Source: Artemia franciscana
Lineage: Eukaryota > Arthropoda > Branchiopoda > Anostraca > Artemiidae
Reading direction: 5' to 3'
NCBI RefSeq assembly: GCF_032884065.1
Contig: NC_088881.1
Span: 5,038,171-5,102,170 of the forward strand
Length of the DNA: 64,000 bases
Positions 54,640 through 64,000 of this stretch are shown here, in pieces. The first letter of the stretch is position 1. The number at the start of each line of letters is the position of its first letter. Below the pieces are notes generated by a model. It was not told the origin of the DNA, did no database searches, and saw only the letters and a list, made by a program, of their open reading frames with translations. The position numbers and the translations under genes are program-made.

Positions 54640-56583
54640 TAGCTGTTGGGGTGGCGCTTCGCGCCACCCCAACACCTAGTTGGTGGGGGCGCTTCGCGCC
54701 CCCCCCAAGCCCCCCCGCGCGCGTAAGTCGTTACGCGCCATAATAGTTACGCGCCATTGTAGTTGTGTCCCTATGTCCCACCTGTGAATATAGATAGATA
54801 TATATATATATGGTTTTAACTACGTAAAACTTGCGAATATACAACATTCTTTGCTGTCCCATTGTCTTTGCATATAAATAGATTGTCAGGTTTACCGACT
54901 CTTGAACATGCAACATATAATGGTCCATGGGAAAACAATCTGTATTCAGATCTATACCTCATGATTCTAATGATTGCCCTTGAGCTTTGTTGATGGTGAT
55001 TGCTAATCGACCATTCCCTGTCCCGGTGTCCCGGTCGTCATTTACATCCCCCTGTTTCCTCCGGTGTCCCCGTTGTAGTTGTGTCCCTGTGTCCCGGTCG
55101 TCATTTATATTCCCTGTGTCCCGGTCGTCATTTGTATCCCGGTGTACCGGTCTGTATATACATTCGTTTTTTAGTTTTGTTTTTCTCCTTTATTTTTTTC
55201 CTTTTTTTTTCTTTTTTAGTTTATTTAGATTTTTAGATTTTTTAGTTTTTTTATTAGTTTTTAGTTTTTTTTTCTTTTTAGTTTTTTTGTAGTTTTTACC
55301 TTCTTTTTAGTTTTGTTAATTTTTTTTTTACTTATGTCCTGGTCGTCATTTATGCTCCCTATGTCCCGGTGCTTTGTTGATTGCTAATCGAACATTCCTT
55401 TTGTCCTGGTCGCTTTCTCTTTGAGTGTCGTCATTTATTTTTTTCTTTTTTAGTTCTTTTAGTTTTTACCTTTTTTAGTTTTTTTTAGTTTTTTAGATGA
55501 AAATTTTTTTTAGTTTTTTCCTTTTTTTCTTTTTAGTTTTTATTGGTTTTTACCTTTATGTTAGCTTATTTTTCAGTTTTTTCCTTTTTTCTTAGTTTTT
55601 TTTTATTTTTTATTTTTTTTAGTTTTTTACCTTTTTTTAGTTTTTTTAGTTTTTTTAGTTTTTTAGCTTTTTTACTTTTTTTATTAGTTTTTAGTTTTTT
55701 TGTAGTTTTTGCCTTTTTTTAGTTTTTTCAGTTTTTTTTTTAGTTTTTTATTGGTTTTTACCTTTATTTTAGCTTATTTTTCAGTTTTTTCCTTTTTTTT
55801 AGTTTTTTTTAGTTTTTAGTTTTTTTAGTTTTTTACCTTTTTTTAGTTTTTTTAGTTTTTTTAGTTTTTTAGCTTTTTTATTTTTTTTTATTAGTTTTTA
55901 GTTTTTTTTGTAGTTTTTGCCTTTTTTTTAGTTTTTTTAGTTTTTTAGCTTTTTTATTAGTTTTTAGTTTTTTTTGTAGTTTTTGCCTTTTTTTAGTTTG
56001 ACAACTTATTTTTATATATATAGATAGTTTTTTTTTTTACTTATGTCCTGGTCGTCATTTATACTCCCTGTGTCCCTGTGCTTTGTTGATTGCTAATCGA
56101 ACATTCCTTTTGTCCTGGTCGCTTTCTCTTTGAGTGTCGTCATTTATTAGTTTTTTCCTTTTTTTTTTAGTTTTTTATTGGTTTTTACCTTTATTTTAGC
56201 TTATTTTTCAGTTTTTTCCTTTTTTTTAGTTTTTTTTTATTTTTTATTTTTTTTAGTTTTTTACCTTTTTTTAGTTTTTTTTTAGTTTTTTTTAGTTTTT
56301 TAGCTTTTTTACTTTTTTTATTAGTTTTTAGTTTTTTTTGTAGTTTTTGCCTTTTTTTAGTTTTTTCAGTTTTTTTTTTTTAGTTTTTTATTGGTTTTTA
56401 CCTTTATAGTTTTTTTAGTTTTTTAGCTTTTTTATTTTTTTTATTAGTTTTTAGTTTTTTTTGTAGTTTTTGCCTTTTTTTAGTTTTTTCAGTTTTGACG
56501 TCACCTGATCCAGTTTTTTCAGGTGACGTCACCTGACACATCCATCCATCCATCCACAGACAACTTATTTTTATATATATAGA
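54640..56583 (-). mobile_element. Non-autonomous Helitron, near twin of 6,224-8,662
   Basis: Minus-strand 5' terminus at 56,583 (a second, internal one at 56,024) and 3' module with CTAG at 54,643-54,640. It includes the helicase remnant (54,815-55,010), GACGACCGGGACA repeats and the T-rich (as written) payload. Its 54,640-56,024 part differs from 6,224-7,805 by few substitutions, a shorter AT array and loss of the GGTGACGTCACCTG palindrome at the inner 5' end. The doubling of the 5' half is also shared with 6,224-8,662, so the composite moved or was duplicated as a unit. Confidence 0.85.
54815..55010 (-). pseudogene. Helicase C-terminal remnant
   Basis: Same broken 3' coding end as at 6453-6650 (GQSLES stop, frameshift, [13 protein letters not shown]-like end). 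Confidence 0.7.
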
Positions 56584-56643
56584 TAGATATAGATTTAGAG
56601 AAAATTATTTTCTACTTTTACTCCGTTTTGAAAACGTGTTTAA

Positions 56644-56663
56644 AAAGCATTATATATATAAGC

Positions 56664-56729
<66 letters not shown>

Positions 56730-56800
56730 TATATATATATATTATAAATATATATATATATATATTATATATATATATTAAAAAGCATTATATATATTGA
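56644..56800. repeat. AT arrays with AAGCATT interruptions
   Basis: AT tracts are broken by the word AAGCATTATATATA at about 56,647, 56,661, 56,724 and 56,782, so a compound repeat of AAGCATT plus (AT)n has been amplified. Confidence 0.85.
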
Positions 56801-57044
56801 AATCCGCTACTACTAAAACTGCATAACTGTGTGTGGCTTTGGTTTTTTTTTTTTTTTTTTTTTTTAATTTTTTTAATTTTTTTTTTAATTTTTCGATAAA
56901 AATTTCCTCCTAACCAACTGAACACTGTCCTGTCCTTTGTACGTTAAGACGATATAGTATATTACCGTAAGATTAGTAAGTCGTTCATAAAATTGCTACT
57001 CCCCCTGGACACATTATTCGATACTGACTTGAAACCAGGGTTTT
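56801..57044. other. Non-coding with long T runs
   Basis: A run of about 24 T at 56,842-56,866 is followed by more T-rich sequence to 56,895. No gene. Confidence 0.5.
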
Positions 57045-57145
57045 ATCCAGGATTTTTCTCGGGGGACTTTACAAAAAGAAACTTTAAAAAACACATCAGA
57101 AATTTGTTTATATTCATTTCTTTTATGTTTTTACGAGTCTGACAA
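57045..57145 (+). repeat. Short dispersed repeat E, copy 2
   Basis: CCAGGATTTTTCTCGGGGGA, ACTTTAAAAAACACATCAGA and TTTTTACGAGTC match the copy at 62,935-63,062 and, less well, 38,937-39,085. Confidence 0.6.
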
Positions 57146-57490
57146 ACGTTTTGGGGGGAAGGGGGCTCAAACACCATAACCCACCTGGAAACAGCCTTGC
57201 TTGAAACTTGCTGAAAACAAGATTATATTCAGCTCCCAAGCATAACTTATATAAGATTTCCTTGAATATACACTACTTCTACACTTTATATAAATTAGAA
57301 AGAAAGCTATGATATGACTCACTATTACACAACCTTCAAGTCACTACGATTTGGTGGGAAACTTGGCATTTTATCTCTTTCTTTTTCTTTGTTTCTCTTT
57401 TTCATTCGGCCTTAGTTGATTGAGTAGTTTATTTATTTAGTTATTAGTTTTTTTTTACCTTCGGTTGCCAAATTGTGTTTTGCCTTACTG

Positions 57491-57510
57491 GACAAGCCTT
57501 ATTGAGCTGT
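57491..57510 (+). repeat. Left target-site duplication of repeat D
   Basis: GACAAGCCTTATTGAGCTGT recurs directly after the 3' end of repeat D at 59,158-59,177 with one mismatch (A/G). A ~20-bp duplication is long for DNA transposons and usual for LINE-mediated insertion. Confidence 0.7.
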
Positions 57511-59157
57511 TGAGCCTTACTGGATTGAATAATTTTTTTTTTTTAATTGCAAGTAAAGGAGCGACATTAAAACTTAAAACGAACAGAAATTATTACGCAT
57601 ATGAAAGGCATTGTCCCCTCCTCGACGCCGCGCTCTTTACGTTAAAGTTTGACTCTTTCTCAAAACTCTACTTTTTAAAACAATAAAAAACTTTAGCGTA
57701 AAGAGCGAGGCGTTGAGGAGGGGACAACCCCTTTAATATACGGAATAATTTCTGTTCGTTTTAAGTTTAAATGTCACTCCTTACTTGTAGTTAAAGATAA
57801 ACTTGTTTTTTATTTAATTTCTGAGCGTTTTTTAACTAATGCATGTTTTGATATTGGCTCACCCCATATGAATAATAAAAACGAAATTTGCATGTTAATT
57901 CTTTTTTTTTTTGCTCAATGGCTTTCTTCATAGTTTTGATCGGACGATTTTGATAAATAAAAGGGGTGGGGGAGGAGCAGTAGCCGCACTTCAACTTTGG
58001 TTACTTAAAATGGCAACTAGAACATTTTCTTTTTTTACTAACCTTTTTATTAGTAATAAATATACGTAACTTACGAATTAAATTACATGACGAACTTCAA
58101 TATTTGTATATTTTTACTATGTATGTGAGGGGGTTCGCCCCCTCGTCAATCCTTCGCTCTTTACACTAAAGCTTGAATTTTGTCCTAATTCCTGAATGAC
58201 CCCTGAATCACAAAGGCTGTAGAATAAATAATTTAAATTACTAAAAATCCTTTAGCATAAAGAGCGAGGTATTGTGAAGGAGACAAACCCCCTTTTGTAT
58301 GTAATAATCTCTGTTCGTTTTAGGTTCTAATGCTGCTCCTTACTTCTAGTTGAAATGTTTTTTTCTTATTGTTTTTTCTTAAATAATGCTAGAAAATCCC
58401 GGGTCCCCTTCATAGGATTCTTATTTCCTTATGACAAATTCCTCCATGGAAAGATCCTTCCAAGTAACCCCCTCCCCCCGGCTCCCTCTCTGTAACGTGA
58501 AAAGTTCCCTCTTAAAACGGCTTTACACTTCTCTATAACCATTACTATATGTAAAAAATGGTCAAAGTTTGTAACTTGCAACCCCTCCCCTTGGGACTGT
58601 GGGGACACATTCGTCCTGAAAAACATAATTATTAGGTTTTTCTACTATGCTGAACAAAATAGCTTTCTCTAAATTTTGATCCGGTCATCAAAATTTTTTC
58701 GGTCACTTAAAAAGGGCACTATAACTTTTAATTTTCGTTAGAATGAGCCCTCTCGCGATATTATAGGACCACTAGGTTCAGATAATCGCCTCTGAAAAAA
58801 ACACGCATCCATGATCTGTCTTCTGGGAAAAAATACAAAATTCCACATTTTTGTAGATAGGAGCTTGAAACATCTACATTAGGATTCCCTGATACTCTGA
58901 ATCTGATGGTGTCATTTTTATTAAGATTCTATGACTTTTAGGGGTGTTTTCTCACTATTTTCGAAAATAAGGCAAATTTTCTCAGGCTTGTAACTTTTGA
59001 TGGGTAAAATTAAACTCGATGAAACTTATATATTTAGAATCAGCATAAAAATAAAATTCTTTTGATGCAGATATTGGTATCAAAATTCCATTTTTAAAGT
59101 TTCGGTTACTATTGAGCCGGGTCGCTCCTTGATACAGCTCGTTACCACGAACTGTTT
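57511..59157 (+). repeat. Repeat D, full-length copy flanked by a 20-bp duplication
   Basis: Non-coding ~1.65-kb dispersed element, co-linear with 47,425-49,112. Module 1 (57,570-57,760) has arms AACGAACAGAAATTATTACG to CTCTTTACGTTAAAGTTT and AACTTTAGCGTAAAGAGCGA to AATAATTTCTGTTCGTTTT. The arms are nearly perfectly complementary. Module 2 (58,110-58,325) is similar. The 3' end is GAGCCGGGTCGCTCCTTGAT to GTTACCACGAACTGTTT. The start is less certain than the end. Replicative origin is inferred from the flanking duplication. Confidence 0.8.
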
Positions 59158-59177
59158 GACAAGCCTTATTGGGCTGT
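59158..59177 (+). repeat. Right target-site duplication of repeat D
   Basis: GACAAGCCTTATTGGGCTGT, the partner of 57,491-57,510. Confidence 0.7.
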
Positions 59178-62100
59178 ATGGTAATAATAAAGGGCTTCTG
59201 TATTAATTTTTAATTGTCCTGTATTATTTTTTTTTTAATGAATGTTCTCAATTGAAAGAAAGTTAAGTTGTAAGAAACTGACATTTAAACCAAAACTATT
59301 TTGAACTAAAAATGCTTTAAACGTTACAACTAGTGAAATATTGCAATTTAATGTCAATTTGATTTACTATTAAATTAGGGATTCTTAGATTGTGTGCTAC
59401 CATCCCTGTGAGCGCTGGAACAATTTAAGGGGTAGTGATGGCCATACATTGCAGAAGTTGCAAATAGTACATCACAGATGCATTGGAAGTAGTAAATCTT
59501 GCCGATTTAAAATTCCTGCTACCAAAAATAGAATCAAGGTTCACTGAATTGTTTGCAATTTACAAAATTCATCCTTCTCAGAAAGATGATGTTGTATAGT
59601 CGACCTTTTTTTCCATTTCCATAAATAGTTTCATAGTTTCACCCATCAATGTCTCCAACTGGCACTTTTCTTTACTATATTCTACGAAAACAGTGGAGAC
59701 ATTAGTTCATATACCTGTCTGTTTAATTGCAATTAAAACACAGAAAGAAGTAATCGCCAAAGGGATGTAAGTAGTCTATTATTTTTAAAGGGAGGGGTGG
59801 ACCAAATTATTTTGGTATCCGCTGAGTTATAGAGACAGAAATCGCACAATATATACCACAATTACATTGTTAGACTAGTCTTGTAGTAAACGACAAACTT
59901 ATGTCGCAGTTTTCTTAGCAGCAAATACTTTCTCGTGTGTCATCTTATTTTATATACATATATTTATCTATTAGTTTATTAAAATATTCTTCTCTGTATT
60001 TAAAGCTTCGGACTATCAGAAGCGATCTTTAATAGGATAAGCAAGGTAGAGGGCTATATAAAATTGTCCAGAAAAAAAAAACATCAATTTAAAATCTCAT
60101 GCTAATTTCTGAAATTTGATAATAAGGAAAGGCCCCCATCCCTCCCTAAATTCGGGATATATTGTTAATATCTGATTCTGTGTTTGCCATACTTGAATGA
60201 TCTTGTATCCAAATATATTTGAAAGTCAATTTTAATGTTTCAGCAAGATAGTTATTGGAGTCATTAAAAAAAAAGACTCCAGAATAGTAAGTATAGTCAA
60301 AAACTGTACTTGAATCTCAAATATATTCACGGTTTAATATACATCTCAAAATATTGACTTGCAAAATATATACTTGCAAAATATAAATATTATCAAAATA
60401 TAATTTGCAAAATATATATCCAAAATATATATATCCCCTTGCAATGCTTCCCTTTTTAGATTTTTTCCTCAAAATATCGCCTCCTCAATATGTTTCTCCC
60501 TTCCCCCTTTTCTTCAACAAAAGAAAATTCTATGCATGAATAGCTGCTAAAAACCCTAAATTTCTTTTTTTTGTTGACATTGGAAGTATTCAATAAGAAG
60601 GTCAAACAAGCGTGGAAGCACTTCAGAAGTATGAAAATTTTATAATTTAGCATATTCTTAAGAAAAAGATGTCCTCTGTGTTTAAGAAATTGTGCAATTC
60701 TGGTCTCATTTACTTTTCTTTTTCCTTTTATTTTTTTTAATTTACTTTGAACCATTTGCCAAAACTTTAATAGTATTTTTAGTCGCAGCTATTTGGAAGC
60801 TTATCAGGAAACAAAAACTTATTAGCAGCTATGTTTGGATTGGACAGAAGACAGAACCAAATTTTGGCACTTTCTTAGAATTAGATTAATTTTAATTAAT
60901 AGAATTAATTAATTTTAATTTAATTAATTTTAATTAATAGAATAGATTAATTTTAATAAATTAGAATTAATCTCTTAGAATTAGAGTTCTATAACTGTTT
61001 AAAATGTTCTCCGACAGTGAAACAATCCGTTTCAGTATAATTTCTAACATAAGCAATGCCTGAATACGCAGGTTTATAAGCATGCGCTATAAGCACTTGT
61101 TCGTCGGAGTTTTCACGGGGTGGGTCAAGCAAGCTAATAAAGTAGATCAAACGCACCTTAAACTATAAGAAAAATTAAATATGATATTTTGGGTAGGCCG
61201 TCTTGACCTAGGCTGGGCCTCGCTTTAGCTCCTAGTTCAGCATCTCCATTACCGCTGGCTGTCCAAAAGGATAAAATCGCTTAAATTCTGTCTAATGTCA
61301 CTTTCAGATATTAGGTATATTATCTGAAGTTCTCGCGACAGCTGATAAATTGTCAAAGGGACTCAAGTTGCTCTTTCCATGATTCGACAGGATATTGGAT
61401 TGCCATTGTAAAACTAGTAATTTCTGTTCTCCAATAAATGTCAAATCTGACGTTGTATTTATCAGCAAGAACATCAATTTTAACCCTTTAATTTAATTTA
61501 ATGTTAACCCATCAATTTAACCCTCCCACATACTGCGTTTGTAAGACACTGCAGCCATTTTTCGGACTATGGACGATGTTTTACCTGCTTTTATTCAGAA
61601 AAACGGATATCCACATGCGCTCGAAATTTCTGAAGCATGCGTGAAAACGTGCTAGGTAATCAGGGGAACGCTATATCTATAAGATTCTGTAGCCATTCGT
61701 CTTTTTTTTTCTTATTATCTCGTTGCAATAATACAAGTTCAACATAAGCAAATTGTATTAAAACCCATTTTCTAGGGTAGTTACAGTTTTCTGCATTACA
61801 CCTGCCCAGGCTTGTGCACATTCAAACTATTTTTGGGTGTTTTTTTTCGTAAATTAAATGTGTAGCTCAATTTGTATTATTATGTGAATCACAGCACGTG
61901 GTAATTAAGGGTAAAACGATTTTTGGATAATTGATTAATTATCTTCCTTGACTCGGCGGGATAGCATGCCATATTCTACATAAAGACTGGCTTTCCAGTC
62001 CTTCAAAGGGAAACCTTATTCAATATTCCTGTGCCGCGCTTTACAGAAAGAAAAAACTTTGATTGAACAGCTCAACAAATTCGAGGCTCTAGAAGACGGA

Positions 62101-62934
62101 AGAAGGAGACTGAGTCTGAATTGTATATAGGCGTCGGCCTTCAAATTTTCAAAATACCGGACACTGGAGAAGAGTAAAAAATCATCTTAGTCAACATGTT
62201 CAGTTTTTTGGTCTCCTTTTGTCTTAGAGAATGAAAACAGGGGATTGGATATAGATTAAGTTATTTTGACATGACCTTTGATTTGATAAAGTAAATATTA
62301 GCCTAAAATTGTTGATTGTTTGGTTAATTATTTTACAAATTTATTTATTGGATTTTTTTCCTACTTGTTTATAAGTGTTGAGTGTCTCGACCTAATGATA
62401 GTAGAATATCGGACGAGGGCTCATTTGAACAAATATTTCAAGTCCGATTTGGCTTTAAGGAAAAAAGCACATCGTGACACAGTCCAAATTTCTCTCAAAT
62501 TTGGTGTAAAAGAATAAAATGGTCAAAATAGGGTCAAACTTTTGTCGGGTAAGAACTCTAAAGTAGCTAATTGAATTATAGGCATCAAAGCACTATTAGT
62601 GTAGCCTTCTAGTTTCAGAGGTCACGAAAAGGTATCAAGGTGGACCCTAAGTGGATTCACTCGAAATAAAATTGAGGGTTATTATAGACCTTTATGCAGT
62701 CATACTAATGTCTATAGGGTATTTACTAGTTTTGTACCACCTATTGGAGGAGGAATCGAGTGAACCTATTTGCGTATGGTGGCGATGGGTAAATGCCTTA
62801 ATAATAGTACTACTAGACCCCAAAGGATCTACAAGAGGTCATTAAACGGGAAGTATGGTTACCTTCTAGCCTCTTTTCATTGGAGTAACAAATTTAAACA
62901 AAGTGTTAACAGCAATCAAACTGAGGCTGTTGCC
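59178..62934. other. Long non-coding region
   Basis: No gene, RNA gene or transposon is recognised. ORFs of 60-100 codons here lack domains, splice signals or coding character. Local features are an ATTAATTTTAATTAATAGAA palindromic low-complexity patch at 60,890-60,975 and AAATATATA-rich sequence at 60,355-60,435. Confidence 0.4.
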
Positions 62935-63062
62935 AGGATTTGGTTCGGAGGGGGGGTTGTTAACTGTAATTTAATAATGGATATAATTTATCAATAAAAA
63001 CTTTAAAAACACATCAAAAATCGGTTTTTATGAATTTTTTTTTACGTTTTCGTGAGACGTAA
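62935..63062 (+). repeat. Short dispersed repeat E, copy 3
   Basis: CCAGGATTTGGTTCGGAGGG, ACTTTAAAAACACATCAAAA and TTTTTTTTACGTTTTCGTGA match the two other copies. Confidence 0.6.
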
Positions 63063-63182
63063 ATAATAACGAAGACCACACTGCCTTTCTAACACAAACA
63101 CCAAAAACAAGGAGAACAATAGGGAATTTTTTAAGACAGTGGGAAACAAATTAGAATGAATATTTCGGCCCTATGTCCAAGG

Positions 63183-63910
63183 GCCGTCCTCAGCAATACA
63201 AATAAGAAAAAACAACTTGCAAAAGGATAAAATCAATAAAACTAAAATGAATAGATTTTCAAAACAGTCCTAGCATCCTTAGCTCAGCGAAGTTCAACCA
63301 GGAATGATAAATAAATTGTCATGAAACGAGGCAATTCAATGAAATGAAAGAAAATTATTCAAAAACAGGTTTTTAATGTCAGCCTAGCTTTTTTTGCTGC
63401 TGATCTTATAGGTGTATATGTCACAGGTTCTGTGTTAATATCTATTGTTGTTTTTTTTTAATATTTCGTAAGTCATTTTCAATTAAATTTGTGTATAAAG
63501 CATTCAGTGAATATTCTCCTAAATTTCTATTTAAGAGATTAGGGATTTATATAATATTTAATAGGGATTTAGGAGAATATTCACTGAATGCTTTATACAC
63601 AAATTTAATTAAAAATGACCTTACAAAATATTAAAAAAAAAAAAACAATAGATATTAACACAGAACCTGTCACAAATACACCTACAAGATCAGCAGCGAA
63701 AAAAGTTAGGCTGGCATTAAAAACCTGTTTTTAAATAATTTTCTTTCATTTCATTGAATTGCCTCGTTTCATGACAATTTATTTATCATTCCTGGTTGAA
63801 CTTCGCTGAGCTAAGGATGCTAGGACTGTTTTGAAAAACTGTTCACTTTAGTTTTATTGATTTTATCCTCTTGTAAGTTGTTTTTTCTTATTTGTATTGC
63901 TGAGGACGGC
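63183..63910. repeat. Foldback element: 728-bp near-perfect palindrome
   Basis: The left arm 63,183-63,533 starts GCCGTCCTCAGCAATACAAA. It is repeated in reverse complement by the right arm 63,556-63,910, which ends TTTGTATTGCTGAGGACGGC. The two are roughly 93-95% identical by eye, with about 22 bp between them. No ORF is encoded. As a single strand it would form a ~350-bp hairpin. The outer motif TTTCGGCCCTATGTCCAAGG lies just outside the left arm only. Confidence 0.9.
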
Positions 63911-64000
63911 TCCTAAGTCTCCTGAGTAAGTCATTTCATTAATCAGAGGTAATTTTTTCTAAATAATTACATGTTTTTAATTTGAAACATTCTTTTCTTT
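63911..64000. other. Non-coding end of window
   Basis: Nothing recognisable. Confidence 0.4.

Noticed and set aside
60456-60889. ORFs of 65-99 codons on both strands
   Set aside because: They overlap each other, are rich in Lys or Phe from A/T runs, and have no signals or domains.

Overview
This is a stretch of eukaryotic, very probably animal, nuclear DNA. It is AT-rich, nearly gene-free and full of transposable-element relics, microsatellites and minisatellites. There are no bacterial operons. Splice-site-like signals, tRNA-derived SINEs, RTE-type non-LTR retrotransposons and Helitrons together fit an arthropod; a crustacean such as Artemia would suit the style, but the sequence does not prove it.

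Helitron-rich blocks lie at about 1.1-15.1 kb, 20.8-29.4 kb and 53.1-56.6 kb. They are dominated by one family. Its 5' end reads TCTATATATATAAAAATAAG followed by TTGTCTGT. Its 3' end is a GC-rich double-hairpin module ending in CTAG, followed by T. Three coding relics are present. Copy 1 (1.1-5.2 kb, +) and copy 3 (25.0-28.1 kb, -) keep the Pif1-like helicase but have lost the HUH nuclease. Copy 2 (20.9-24.0 kb, +) keeps the HUH motif but has lost the helicase. Around them lie many non-autonomous copies, some head-to-tail. Most carry the last ~190 bp of the helicase gene, a strand-asymmetric A-rich minisatellite and an internal (AT)n array. A second, unrelated Helitron-like family sits at 28.5-29.4 kb, with a precise CTAG/TC head-to-tail junction.

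Between the Helitron blocks, 15.2-20.8 kb holds the best candidate host gene. It is an intact 388-codon, intronless ORF on the minus strand (17,002-18,168) for a predicted secreted, probably GPI-anchored, cysteine-containing protein of unknown family. A SINE and the 3' end of a non-LTR element are also there. The 29.4-53.1 kb region contains AT microsatellites (one ~377 bp), several minisatellites including a 75-bp array with higher-order structure, decayed RTE-type retrotransposons, two long foldback palindromes (the second at 63.2-63.9 kb), a decayed protein-coding relic at ~41 kb, SINEs, and a possible terminal exon of a membrane protein at 52.7 kb. A ~1.65-kb dispersed non-coding repeat ('repeat D') with internal inverted repeats occurs twice in full (47.4-49.1 and 57.5-59.2 kb) and several times in part.

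The most interesting biology is the Helitron family: its doubled 3' terminator built on GCGAAGC mini-hairpins, its clusters of TGACGTCA sites next to the 5' end, head-to-tail junctions, and independent loss of nuclease or helicase in sister copies. Almost all coding sequence except the 17-18 kb ORF is broken. Boundaries of A-rich and AT arrays are approximate.
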